Below the pieces are notes generated by a model. That model saw only the letters and a list, made by a program, of their open reading frames with translations. It was not told the DNA's origin and made no database searches. A program made the translations under genes and the position numbers. Of a stretch of 64,000 nucleotides of DNA, positions 44,920 to 57,600 are shown piece after piece. The stretch comes from Pyxicephalus adspersus (Eukaryota > Chordata > Amphibia > Anura > Pyxicephalidae), in the NCBI RefSeq assembly GCF_032062135.1, contig NC_092859.1:69636239-69700238 (forward strand). The letters run 5' to 3'. The first letter of the stretch is position 1. Every line of letters starts with the position of its first letter.

Positions 44920-47900
44920 ATGAGGAGTTCCCACTCTCTCTCTGGTAAATTGTGTAATTATTTTGAAATAATAAGGAATGCAGCAATGTGTTGCAACACA
45001 TAACCTTAGTTAAAACACTCATAAAGGAAAATGTTTGGGAAATATCACAAGGAGATATGGTAATTAAGCATCTAAGACACAAGATTCCATAGTTGACTTT
45101 GTCCATCAGGTTGTAACTCCTAATATTGCCTTATCTTTATTCATTTCTCAGGACAAAATCAATGTGCCTAGTCACCAGATACTAGATATCCATGGACTAG
45201 GAGACCAAAAAATATATGAAAAAAAAACATATATGCAAAAATATCTTGTGCTATATAGGTGGCAAGCATTGTTTTTTAAGGCAAGGCAATTAGGTAAATA
45301 AGATGTAAATAATATCTATTACCTCTTTTATTTGAATTGTTCTTAGAAAGTTTTGATATACCCATGGAGGACATTTTACTAGAAAATATTAAAATATTAT
45401 TAATATTATATATAATATTATATAATATTAATAATAAATTAAACATTTGTCAGCAGAATAGGTGTCCCTATAATATTTCCCATAATCTCCTGTTCTAGGT
45501 ATAACTAAAACATCTGTCCACCCCTGACCTGTCTCCCTCAGTCCTGGATAAGGTCTCATGCTGTGTCACTGGGACAAAAATAATGGAAATCCTATTCAAA
45601 GTAAATAATCTAACCAAATCATAATACAAGAAAAGCATTATTGGTTTATAGCTAAGATTTAGGTAAACAGATACTGTCTATATATAAACAATATTTGTAT
45701 TTTTGACCTTTGAGCAGGAGTTTCCTGTAATAAAGACCAATCACTGCTGTTCATTCTGTTTGTGCAGGGTGGGTAGTCTTGTATCCATCCCATCCTGGAA
45801 TTGTCTACAAAGTGTCTGCATTTTAACAATCTGCTGGGTCCTTCCCACAGTTATATTTCTGAACAGGCCATATGAAGCACAGTGATGATGTCACTGCAGC
45901 TTTTACAAGACAATATCTGGCTTTGGCTATTTGTTTGGTAATGTTCTATAAAGGGTTCAAAATATACTGTATAAAGATTAAATAAAGACATACAACCTCC
46001 TGAACACAAAAATTTGCATTATGTCATGTCATGTCATGTTTGCCAAAACCACTGGTAATATTATTCATGCCCACTTCAAGATTTCGAAGCAATAGATGCA
46101 AGTCAAAGTTTATATTTTGTTTGTTTGTTTTAGGGAGAATGGGGAAGTTAGGAACAATTGAGGGAGAATAGGGACACAGACAACAATATCACAGACAGTG
46201 GTAATAGTATAGGAAAGAAATATGTCGATAAAAGTATAGGAAAACTAGAACCCATCAGGTTTGTATTGCTGTCTGTGTCCCACATTGAGATTTGAACTCA
46301 CTCCTGAGTGTCAAGATTGTCAGTGGGACAGGAAGTGGCAGAAATCTCAATAATACAGCCAATATAAACATGTTGGGAGTTCTAACTTTTCCCAATTCTA
46401 TCCAAAGCAAGAATTTTGAAAGTATTTAGCTTGTTCATCTAAACATACACTTCAAAAGCTTTATTTTTTTATTTTATTTTTTAACAAAAATTCTGTATAC
46501 TGCGAACTTTTATTCTAGTGCTGTTTATAGCCCCCAAAAATATTATATGTGGCTGGTTACAGCATCACATATACATATTCAGGCATGTGAGGAAATAGTT
46601 TGATAGATCAATGACAGTTCTTTTTTCCAATATTAAAAAGAGAACTAATCTTTCACAACATGTGTCATGTTTGTGAAAGGGCGAGGGTAGGTCCAGAGCA
46701 TGAAAAGACAAAATATAATCTAGAGATATATCTGTCCTAAGTATTTACCAGAAATATTACTTCTGAAAGGCCCTTCTGACTGTCACATACACTTTCATTT
46801 TATGTCTGTGCTTGCAAATAAACATACTCGCAAATAAATACATACATCCCTCCATACAGATTGTCCTACAGTACTTTAAACAACAGCATCCTAAACTGTC
46901 CCTAAGAGCTCATTCTGGGCCCAAAGCTTTGAGCTCTAACAAATCTAAAAACACACTATACACACATCTAATAAAGTACGGCTGTGCAATTGGGAGGGGG
47001 AGAGGGAAGAACTCACAGGTCCAAAGCTTTATTAGAGTTCCTATAACATTTTACGAAGAGTGCTTGGGGGTGGAAAATCTGGCAAATATAAACTGGTTTT
47101 GATTGAATAAATTTCTTTATTAATCACTTTTTTCGAAAAACAATAACAATAACAACAACAAGGCAAATATAAACTGGTGATGCGGGTGATAGCCTACCCA
47201 ATATCTAGGACTGATAAAAATAGCAAACTAGATGCTCTTTTAAAGGCTGTTGATACTTTACAAAGTTATGTGTTTGCAAACAAATGACTAAGCACCCCTA
47301 AGTCTAGCCAGCTTGATTGTCTCCCATAATAGTATTAGAAGGCTGACGTATAAGTTAATAGCATAAACTGCATCATTTTGTATGATTGGGATCGGCACAT
47401 GTAATCAGGTTAAAAAGTGTCAGCAAAGCTCTTTCAGATATCTTAGAAAGAACAATTTTCTTTTGGTTGGATCTGAATTAAACTGCGAAAAGCAATTACA
47501 CTTTCATTTGTTCCTATCTATTTGGGTATCTTTTACATCAGTCTCTGTGTTATAACTGCGGTTTGATCTGTTAAAACTTTGTATTGCAAACTTTGTGATG
47601 TGGACACGTCATCATCAATCTGTTCTGTGGCATTTTAATCTGCCCTTAATCAAACGTGGATGGATGAGTAATTTATTGACTTGCTAAAAGCAATACACAT
47701 GGAGGCCACATTATCATCATCTCTTTTGTTCAGGTAATAAGGTACACACTCACCATAATGGCTTCACCGTCATTTACTTATTACTGCAGAATCACATAGA
47801 TTCTCACAGAGGAGCAGACACCATCTCATAATCTTAAGGCAAGCAGTATTTTGCTAATGCTGTGCACCAAGAATGTAAGTTGTATGATTCTGTATGATTG

Positions 47901-48930
47901 CAGCACAGTCACCAACCTAAAGCTAAACTATAAGCAAGCAGCAAGCTACAAGTAAGAATACCTATATGGAAACAATTTTAACTGCCAGACAGTTTATTTT
48001 TCTGTGAATTAAGTGTGATTCAGGTCCCCTTGCCTAAAAACACACCCAGGTCCTAGCACTCAACTGCAGCATGTGGAGGCAAAGTTCCCCATTTGTATGC
48101 AAATAAATGCATGGAAACATTTGAAATATTTATATAGAGTATTACTTGTTCTTTACCTGCTGTGCTGTTCATTAATGTAATTCATGTATTAATGAGTATT
48201 CTAGAGACTGTGGATTTAATTGTAGTAAGCAGACTTTCTTCATTCTGCTTAGTAGTGATGAGTCCTACTTGTAGTGGAGGTACCAAAGGAATCAAAAAGC
48301 ATTTTCAATGAATGAGTGTGTAGCATTTTAGGCTAACAACCAATAGCCAAGTTACATTGACCGGTATCAGGATATTACACTTGTGTATAGTGCCAATGTG
48401 GTTTAATAATACAGAGGTACTTTTTACAAACTCTATACAGCTGTTACCCACTTTTTTGGCAATCGATATTGCAGTGTATTGAAACCATGAAAGTAGGCCC
48501 ACTGTTCAGTATAAGTAACAAATATTCCTCCAATTTTTAACATGTAGGGTGGAATTGTATATATTAGATTGTTTGGGTATACTGTCTCAAAGATAAAGAC
48601 AAAAAAAACATTACCTTGTGAGTGGAGAATCAAATTACATTAGGAAATGCTGTTATGCTGTTGGTAGTTCCATGGCAAGTGTACATTATATGTCATGGTA
48701 AAAAAAAGGCACACCACAGGTAAAGTAACATCCATCACTGTGTAAACTAACATGTTGTAGCAATACTTCTTCTGGTAACCATTTAACCAGCTTACTTTGT
48801 TGTAATGTGTTAATTTCCATCAAGTTTTGCAAGCTTGTTTCTTAGCAACAGTAATTGTTTTGTGCTATTTTCTGCAAACAAACTGGTTACCAGATATTGT
48901 AAACTGCTAACCTACAACAAAATTATTATT
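44920..48930. other. No recognisable gene; minor simple repeats
   Basis: Contains an AT-rich palindromic stretch at about 45385-45440, four ATGTC units near 46020-46039, and an AAC-type run near 47133-47160. The segment 47560-47860 is more balanced and repeat-free. No coding signal was recognised. Confidence 0.4.

Positions 48931-48932
<2 letters not shown>

Positions 48933-48970
<38 letters not shown>
48933..48970. repeat. AT dinucleotide microsatellite
   Basis: Uninterrupted (AT)n run of about 38 bases. Confidence 0.95.
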
Positions 48971-48973
<3 letters not shown>

Positions 48974-50930
48974 AGGACTAATTTCCTGGAAGACTAGTTA
49001 ATAGGTATACATGGAGGCCACACTTGTAGATGTGCGGCAATAACCCTACTCGATATCTCATAACAATTACCTGTTTGAAAAGCTTCAAACCCATGAACAT
49101 GTTTTAATATATTTTTTCTGTTATTATGGCAACTAAGTGCACTAAAAATGATTTTATGGCACAGCTTTATCTTTACTGATAAAACAGTTTATTACTAATT
49201 ATAATGCTCACAAGCCAATTATAATTCATGGTTATGGGAAAGTTATGGGAAGAAAACACTGTGTACCAGAGATAAGATTGTATTGACGGGGTCACATGTA
49301 TTTTAATGGTGTATTTTTTTAAATATAATTCTTTCTGAGGGTCACCCCACTGGGACACTATTTAAAGCTGAACAAAACTTTAGAAAAAAATTTTCAAGCA
49401 GACAGATTTTTTGTTTCAGAAGGTACAGGCGATGTTCATGCTGCAAAAATTATACTTACCAGCCTGCTTCAATCTTTTTTGAAATCACACAAAGCTCTTG
49501 TGTATGCACAGCTCAGTGTATGATGTCAGATATCCCAAAGAGACATCCTCTTGGATGCTGGGAATTAATGTGCACAGGAGTTACATAATTTCAGCCTGGC
49601 CAATCAAGACAGCTGAAGACCGAAACCTGGAAGGGGCCTGAGTGAAGATGGTGGTGCCTGTGAAAGACCGAGTATAGGCAAATGATAGATTATTTTTTAC
49701 AAAGGGGACATCTGTGTTTGGTCTCCCTAAAGTTAATATTTTTTTTCACAATACTGCTTTAGTAAAGACAGGGATTTGCACACTTTAGAAATTAAGCTAC
49801 AAGGCTCAGTAATGCGAGAGTAGAGGAGTGTCTAGGTATGCTCACATACCAGGGAGTACACTGCTATTTTCATGTAGTATCATTAGCAAGGTGCATAGAA
49901 AGCATTATCTGTTGAAACGGGTACAGTGATACAGACTTTATGTAACCATGGGTACATCTGCATTACAGGTATATTATTGTAGATTTTTCCTGGTAAACTT
50001 ACAGCATGTTAGTGAGGGATGTAGTTGTAGCAAAGTTAGCATAAAAACAAAACAGAAAAATTTAACATTAATCTTAAATAACAACCGGACAGCATGAAAA
50101 TGTTCAAGTGCCAGTCTGCATTCCATATCTACGGCTAATAGTGTCTTGGGGTCAAATATCTGAAGGTGGAAACCGCTAAGAATAACACATTATACATAGG
50201 AAATAAACACTTAGACAGGAAAATAATATGTTACAACTACTTAGGGAACAATTAAAAGAAAAATAAACTTAGAAGTGCATAGTGAGTGGTCTGTAAGTTC
50301 TCTGCATTCCAGCGAAAACCGCAGATGGAAATGTGAAATTACTTTTAAAAGCTGCATTTAGTAGGATAAACAAGCTAGTTTATTAGCATATGATTTCATT
50401 AGTAAAGTGTCTTAAAAGGAATACATTATTAAGCAAAGCACCTATGAAGAGAAGCTTTTAGATAAAATTTGGTTGGGGCACCAAATGCACAGCATTCTAG
50501 GTCCCTATATACCCTGCTATTCTGTCAAGTGGGTCCTGGGAGGTGGCAGGTCTGGGTAATTTGTATGCACTACTCCAAAACCAACCCTGCATCTATGCCA
50601 CAAACTCTGATAGGTCACTAATTCTAGGGAAGTGACACTGTACATCTAAACAGTCTTAGATTTTTATCACCCTGGAAGAGAGAAATAATATTTTGGTCAG
50701 GTACTAGGAGCTTTAGGATGGCAAAAGATAGGGAGAGATAAAATAAATAATTCTCTTTTTACCTTTATCAGTGTAACATTGTTCTTTAATGTTCAGGCTT
50801 AAGCCTCTAAATAATTTTTGCATCCCTTCTAGAACTGTTAGCTTTACCTGCTCAAGAGCAGTCTAAAAAACTTGACCATATGACGCATCTATTTATGACG
50901 CATCTATTCCTTAAGAAAAGCTCCCAATAT
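48971..50930. other. No recognisable gene; possible decayed MITE
   Basis: TTTAAAGCTGAACAAAACTT at 49362 and CCCTAAAGTTAATATTTTTT with CTGCTTTAGTAAAGAC ending about 49769 might be the ends of a ~400-bp MITE, but the termini pair poorly. The rest is unassigned. Confidence 0.3.
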
Positions 50931-50944
50931 AATTTATTGGCCTG

Positions 50945-51932
50945 TTGTCATGCACGGAGAAACAGGATCACTATGGGGTGCTACGGCTTGCACGGAGGTG
51001 GTGTGACCCCTGAGAAGGGCCAAGCCGCAGACTCTAAGCAGTAACCAGGTTTTCTCCAGAGCCTCTGATGGTGAGGATGTTGAGCCGCTGGTTACTGCCA
51101 GGTTGCGGTCCTTGGGTGCACCAAGATGGGCAAAACACGGTACTAAATCACAAAGCAGAAGGTTATTAGAAGAAGGCCAGAGTCGAGGCAGGCAGCAAAC
51201 GAGAGGTCAGGTCATATGCCAGGGGTTAATTGTCAGGATCCAGGAGACAGACACTAGTGACACAGGGGCCACTGCAGGCACAGACTCATTTTTGTAAAGT
51301 GTGGTAGCTCTGGATAGAATACAATATGCCAGTGGGGCGGGACTAAACAAGTTTGTCCCTTTGAAGGCTTATTATCTGTGATAAACTAAGCCTACGGGGA
51401 TATTATTGTTATACTATGAGATGACCTGTCCACCTGTTTGTTCCCTTTCTTGGACTCCATCCTCCTATGGGTTCTCTCACCCCTTTTTTTCTTCTTCCTT
51501 TCTATCTTCTTTCATTTCCTTTCATAGTTATTTTTTGATATCAGTTGCACTCCTATATATTCTCAGGGTGAACTTGGGTGGCCAACCCATCAGGTAGGGA
51601 GGGCGAGACATTGACCCAGAAATGGGATATCCCCCCACCACCACCACCACCACCGTTAATGTATACTTGCCATGGACAAAAGACGTTACTAAAGAAGATT
51701 CTACGAACAAACACCCAGGAACGTTTAATGGCATCACTCTATACGGGTGTCCCTTTGTATTTTTTGTTTCAAAACGGTTGGACAATGGGCTTATTATATT
51801 GTTTGTACACTTCATAAGCCTAACCTTGCTATATGCTTGTTTGATACAATGTAATGTCGGAATGCAAACATTTGGTATGTACAGTTTTCTTTGTGAAACT
51901 TTAATAAAAATGTATTGAAAAAAAAAAAAAAG
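50945..51932 (+). mobile_element. Probable L1-like 3' end with poly(A)
   Basis: The stretch ends in TGTGAAACTTTAATAAAAATG, then TATTGAAAA and a poly(A) tail at 51918-51932. This is the typical finish of amphibian L1-type LINE copies. It includes a pyrimidine-rich stretch (51470-51540) and a CCA-repeat run (51631-51654). The GC-rich upstream part (50945-51330, e.g. GCAGCAAACGAGAGGTCAGG) resembles a common frog interspersed repeat and may be a separate element. No reverse-transcriptase coding remains, and target duplication was not found. Confidence 0.55.
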
Positions 51933-52023
51933 TATGTGTAAAAGACTCACACTTCTTTGTACTTTAGTACTAAGGACTGAATACTTGAAATGGCCTCTCT
52001 GAAGTCAGGGAGGAGACAGCTGA

Positions 52024-52226
52024 AGGGTATGTTCAGACTTGCTGCAGGAACAAGCGTTCCCATGTGGCTCCCAGACGCTGGCACTTTGATTCAGGTTCCT
52101 GCACTTCTTTGCCAGATCTTAAAGGACCAATGTTTGTATATTTTACAGCGAACTCACAATTATTATCTATGGGCTGTTGTGGGTGAGCTAATATCATGTA
52201 GCATCTCACTCGCCAGTCTGAACAAA
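52024..52226. mobile_element. Degenerate MITE related to the element at 54049
   Basis: GTTCAGACTTGCTGCAGGAA near the left and CGCCAGTCTGAAC near the right are inverted. Internal blocks AAGCGTTCCCATGTGGCTCC and ATCTTAAAGGACCA align with AACATTCCCGCATGGCTCCT and GTTCTTAAAGAACCA at 54068-54158. Target duplication is not clear. Confidence 0.5.
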
Positions 52227-52320
52227 GTGAACGGGTGAAAGTAAGAGGGATTTAGGGCTAAGTGATAGAGGTTGCATGTGTACCGCTTTATGAGTACCTT
52301 AAAAATAAAGTAAAGTGTTA

Positions 52321-52811
52321 AGGTGCGTACACACTTCCAATTTTTATCGTTCAAAACGAACGACGAACGATCGATTGGGCAAAAATCGTTCGTAAAAAAA
52401 GTAACCAACGACGCCGACGAACGAGGAAAGTCGTTGGAANNNNNNNNNNNNNNNNNNNNNNNNNNNNNNNNNNNNNNNNNNNNNNNNNNNNNNNNNNNNN
52501 NNNNNNNNNNNNNNNNNNNNNNNNNNNNNNNNNNNNNNNNNNNNNNNNNNNNNNNNNNNNNNNNNNNNNNNNNNNNNNNNNNNNNNNNNNNNNNNNNNNN
52601 NNNNNNNNNNNNNNNNNNNNNNNNNNNNNNNNNNNNNNNNNNNNNNNNNNNNNNNNNNNNNNNNNNNNNNNNNNNNNNNNNNNNNNNNNNNNNNNNNNNN
52701 NNNNNNNNNNNNNNNNNNNNNNNNNNNNNNNNNNNNNNNNNNNNNNNNNNNNNNNNNNNNNNNNNNGTCGTTCGTTTTCCAACGATAATAATTGGAAGTG
52801 TGTACGTAGCT
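52321..52811. mobile_element. Family A MITE, copy A4, interrupted by an assembly gap
   Basis: Starts AGGTGCGTACACACTTCCAA and ends TTGGAAGTGTGTACGTAGCT, with perfect TTA flanks (52318-52320 and 52812-52814). The visible left 119 bp and right 45 bp follow A1 closely. The unsequenced middle corresponds to A1 positions 3845-4104 (260 bp). Confidence 0.87.
52440..52766. other. Assembly gap (327 Ns)
   Basis: A run of N falls entirely inside a CpG-rich, hairpin-forming family A MITE. By comparison with copy A1 the missing sequence should be about 260 bp of MITE interior, so the gap length is probably only an estimate. Conceptual frames drawn across it are meaningless. Confidence 0.97.
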
Positions 52812-52814
52812 TTA

Positions 52815-54045
52815 TGGTTTTAGTCACAGTATTTCTTATCTTTATGCAGAGCTGCAGATTTGCAGGCCTGTTTGTTGTCCTCAGGTTCCCTGAGAATCAA
52901 CATGTCCTTGTGTTTTATGACATAATGTTTATAATATGAATTGGCACATGACTATTTATTTTTAACATATGTATAGCCCACCCCGTGATAGATTTGGCCA
53001 GCACTATTTTCATGAATCACAAAATGTTAATTCATGGTGATAGGTCTATGTTAACACACCATACAAGCTGAGATCATTGGTGATATGTGAATCATAACTC
53101 TTTGGTTTTAGACACTGCTGCCTTTAGCAAACAGAGCCATGTGTCCACATTCCAGCATTATGAAGTAGAGTACAAAAACATCACAGTAACAAAGAACTCT
53201 AAAGCACTGCAATACTGTAAAAAAGTGAAAAGCATGATTCTCCAAATGTGTTACAGAAAGCGTAAAGCAATTTGTTTATGGTTTGAACCATTAGATATAA
53301 GGCTTGTTCCACTGTTCTATATTTTGCTGCAATTTCCAGCAAAGGCAAAATTCCTAGATTAAAGACAGAAACATACTGTACATGCTGTATTTAGAGTGTG
53401 TTTACCTGCAGTCTTCAAAAATAATGTATATAGAAACTCCTCACTTCACACAGAGTTCTGTTCCTATAACTAGGTTGTAGTTTAGAGAAGAGAATTGGTC
53501 ATTAAGTGAGGAGCACACAGAAATACAAGGCTTGAAAATTGCGAGCATACATTAGGGGGGTTGTAAGTCAGACCAGTTGTTAAAGTGGCAAGTCATTAGG
53601 TAAGGAGTGTCTTTAATGCACATCAGTGCACATGGTATGCATTAAGGAAAGGTTATTTTTTCAATGCCTCAAGGCACTTGGGGCAGGGTGGAGGTTCATC
53701 TTCCTGAAAACTAATATACTAAAATACAGCAAATTCTACAATGGATTGGTTCAGAATAGTTTAGCATCGTCTTTAGCATTGGTCTTAGAATAGTTTAGCA
53801 TCTTTGGAGCTTAAATTTAGATTTTTAAGCAGGCTTACCTACAATACCCACTCCACATTGCCCTTCACCAAAGACACCTTTGAGGAGGCTGTATACATGT
53901 GTAAAGGTGTTTGAGTGCTGTTAGCAATAAGCATAACAAGCAAAGTCACATAGGGCAATGGTCCGAGTAGGTTTGGAGGAACTGAAAACCAGCAACTAAC
54001 AGACTACACCCTTAGGGCACAGACAGTCTATATTACAGGGAACAA
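52815..54045. other. No recognisable gene or repeat
   Basis: AT-rich sequence; a local duplication GAATAGTTTAGCATC occurs twice near 53753-53801. Nothing else could be supported. Confidence 0.4.
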
Positions 54046-54048
54046 TAA

Positions 54049-54304
54049 GGCTAGTTTCAGACCTACAGTGGGAACAAACATTCCCGCATGGCTCCTGCTG
54101 GCTGGTATCTTGCCAGCTGCTTGGCCTCCTGCATAACATGCTGGTTCTTAAAGAACCAGCACTTGCACATTTGACAGGCATTTATTGTTTTTTTGGGCAG
54201 CCACAGATGAGACACTACATATAGCGTCTTAACAGAGAAAGCAGTTCAGTGGCACATGGAAGGGGCAACTGCACTCCGACCTCATTACCCCTGTAAACAT
54301 AGCC
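54049..54304. mobile_element. Family E MITE (GGCTAGTTTCAGAC ends)
   Basis: A 256-bp element starting GGCTAGTTTCAGACCTACAG and ending CCCCTGTAAACATAGCC, flanked by TAA (54046-54048 and 54305-54307). It contains an internal palindrome around CTGGTTCTTAAAGAACCAG. Its right TAA is shared with the left flank of the family B MITE immediately after it. Confidence 0.72.
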
Positions 54305-54307
54305 TAA

Positions 54308-54638
54308 AGCTGCGTACACACTGCCAATTTTTGTCGTTGGAAAGGATCTTTCACGATCCTTTCCAACGACAAGGGAGTGCACGATGCATGAACGGTGCTG
54401 TACATACAGCACCGTTCATGCTCTATGGAGAGGGGAGGGGGAGAGCGACGGAGCGGCACCCTGCTGCGCGCTCTTCCCTTCACTTTCATTACGATCGGCT
54501 GTCGTCCATCGTCCGTGGATCCGGCAGGTCGGTCGTCCGGACGATGGACGACACCGACTGTACACACGGCAGATTTTCGCCCGATAATTGGCCAATGCCG
54601 ATTATCGGGCGATAAAAATCTGACGTGTGTACGTAGCT
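54308..54638. mobile_element. Family B MITE, copy B5 (inverted relative to B4)
   Basis: Starts AGCTGCGTACACACTGCCAA and ends GTGTGTACGTAGCT, with perfect TAA flanks (54305-54307 and 54639-54641). Its blocks run in the opposite order to B1 and B4: the GGAAAGGATC hairpin comes first, then GGAGAGGGGAGGGGGAGAGC, GGATCCGGCAGGTC, and the GCCCGATAATTGGCC..CCGATTATCGGGC hairpin last. Same length as B4 (331 bp). Confidence 0.88.
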
Positions 54639-54641
54639 TAA

Positions 54642-57600
54642 CAGAGCAGAGTCAATTGGTCTGAGGACAAATCATTTTCAGTGGTAATAGGGCATGCACC
54701 TTGTGCTCACACGTGGGAGCATAAATCCTGTGCAAACATTGCCAACAAAGGGGAAATGGCCTTACACAAGACTTACCAACTTCGGTTCAGGTGTAATCCC
54801 TGCCTAACCTAACAGAGTAAGAGCAATTTTCTGGAAAGAAAATGGATAGAAATTGTAAAGGCTTGCTTTTAAAAATGTATAGTTAATGATGTAATAGTGA
54901 ATACCAAGCTTTGAGAATCTCAGCTGAAGAATAAACTAAACTCTCCACACCTCATCCCTCACTGGCATCTTCACCCAATCTTCTTTCAGGTTTAGGACAT
55001 CTGGCCATTTTGCTTGACCAGAACTGATGCGCAAGAGTTGATATTTTTCAGGCAGCCAAATATACTGCAAATCTAAATGTACAAAAAAGATTGCGAACAG
55101 TCAAGTAAGTTTTATTGTAGAAGGGACATTGTTTGCCCATTCTGTGGTACAGAACCAGCCTGTTAACAATTTTTTAAACAGTTAGATTTAGTTCTGTTTT
55201 ATTAACTAGTGCATTTACTTGTTTTATTTTGTCCATAAATAGTACATTCCCATGATATTTTCCCTTCTGACTACAGTGGCTTGTTCCTTAGTCCAGTGTT
55301 ATTCTAGTTGGCACTTAATTACTTATATAATAACATAGAAGTCAATTTGAAAACAAATGTTGTCATCCATCCATTTGGTCATTGGTACAAGGTACTTCAC
55401 CAAAATTGTTTTTGTGGAAAAAATGAGCTGCTGAAAGATGATCTCACCAAGCCATTTGCTGCTTTAAATAGACAGTGGAGCAAAAATACAAGCTAAAATA
55501 ACCTATTTTTCTTGTTACGTAAGTTAGGTTTGGCACTGGTAATTTCATTGGCATATATATCTTTTGACAAACAGAAAACATTTTTAAAGAACAAAAAGAA
55601 ACATGTGTAAAATTCTAAAGCACAGTATATATTATTAGAGATTACAAAATATGGGCACATACCAGCACTCCATCACTCAGCCCACATTGTAAAAATAATT
55701 CAACTTTATGAATTTTAGTGCATACCAGTTACCTATTAGCTCATGTTCCTGTTATAGAACCCTGATGACATTTTTGGGTGCCTCAGAAGACTAATAAAAC
55801 ATGCAGAGGTTAATTTACTAAAAAAAAATAAAGTTACTCACATGGGAAAGTGAATTACCTTCTTGCAAAAAAAAAATTTTTACTTAGTTTAGTAAATGAG
55901 ACAAAGCTCTGCAGATTTCAACCATCTAATCATGTGCAACCAAACATCAAGATTTTTTAGATTTCTTTACACAAGAATGGGTATTCTTTACAAAGTGATC
56001 TATCATAGCATATACTAAGCTAAGTAAATTATCTCTTGCAAGATAATAATTCACTTTGTTTAGTGAGCATTCTAAATTCATTCATTAAACCTGCTCCATT
56101 GTGTTACAAAATCTAATGAACTACACCCTCATGCCATGTTGAGTAGCATAACATTACATTTGTAATGTTATCTACACCAGACTGATCTTCAAGGGATCTT
56201 GGGTATAGCCCTCAATGTTTAATGTATCCTGAACTCTGTACACAATCTTTTCCCACTTATGCAATATGAATAAACAGATTTAAAATGAACATATATCCAC
56301 AATAATTTTAAGAATATGTTTTTTTTGTTTTTGGCCTAAAAAAAACATTTGGACATTTCACCAATAAAACACCCAGTGGCTTTATGTAGAAGGCAAAGAT
56401 CACAATGGTCACCAAGACAGAAATGTGAGAGGAAAAGACAGCAATAAAAACCTAACAATAGTTCTAACCTTACGCCACTTTTCCAAAACTAAAATCAGAG
56501 AGGAAATAAAAATATTGCCAATAAGGAAGACAGGGGAATGACATGCTAAAGGAAAATCATAATGGCATTTTGATTTCCTGCAGCATTTAAATATACCTTG
56601 GATATTAAGTTGTTTGTAACATGAGCCCAAACCTTTTTTTTAATGGATTAATACAATTCAGAAGTTTAAGGGTCCTTAAATTTCAGAAAAAGGCGAACTC
56701 AAGTTGGTGTTTAAAAGTACTATCACCTTTAAGTAGCTCTAAATGGTTTTGGAAGCTTTCAACTACGATAAACCTTTTCTTGTGCCAAAAACAAACTTCT
56801 AACATTTTTTTTGTTACAAAAAGAAATAAACAGACAGTTATTAATGAGATAAACTGAACAACCCTCAACAATTCTCAGATTAATTTTCAATGAAAATTAC
56901 ACTAATGCAGCCCAAAAAGTAAAACTGAGGTTTTCTGTTTTTACAAAACATTGCTAACAGTGAATGCTGATACACATATGGTACTATGTATTTCCATTAA
57001 CAGTGGTGTCTAGATCTGTACCAGTTACACAGCCTTTGTAGTGTCTGTGGAGTGCCACTTCCTTTACAAAAACGTGACCACATGTCCATACCACCTACAG
57101 TATACTGACAGCATTCAGATAGGACAATGCTTTTTATAAAATGTACTTCTAGTATATATAGAAACCCATGCAAACTAGTATACCATGCTGTACGATCTAT
57201 ACACCACTGGTAACTAAAATAAAAATATTCTCCTTTAAGGCACCTCCACAGAAATTCTCAACCCTGTAGTGCCCCACCTGTAGTACACAGCTTTTGTTTG
57301 GTAAACACTGTTCTAGATAGTATGGTGTTTTTGTAATCATTTACAGGAAAGCACTGCTGTTGTTATATGTATACTATTGAGAAATATCAGTTGTTGCATT
57401 GTGTCCCTAAACACATTGTATCAATGCTACACAGTGCCATGGTAGTGTATGACATATTCAGTATTTGTTTCCCTTTATCCCTCCCTTTTCTTACTCAGAT
57501 ATGTAACATGACACACACATAAACACACACATACAGTATTACACCTTTCCAGTCACTGTGACGTGTTTATGAATCTCCTAGCCTCTCCTTAAAACGTCAC

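Noticed and set aside
51578..51817. Proline-rich frame near 51.63 kb
   Set aside because: It is produced by a CCA repeat in the 3' region of an L1-like element.
52323..52827. Frames of 158-166 codons across the gap
   Set aside because: Most of their length is N, and the rest is MITE.
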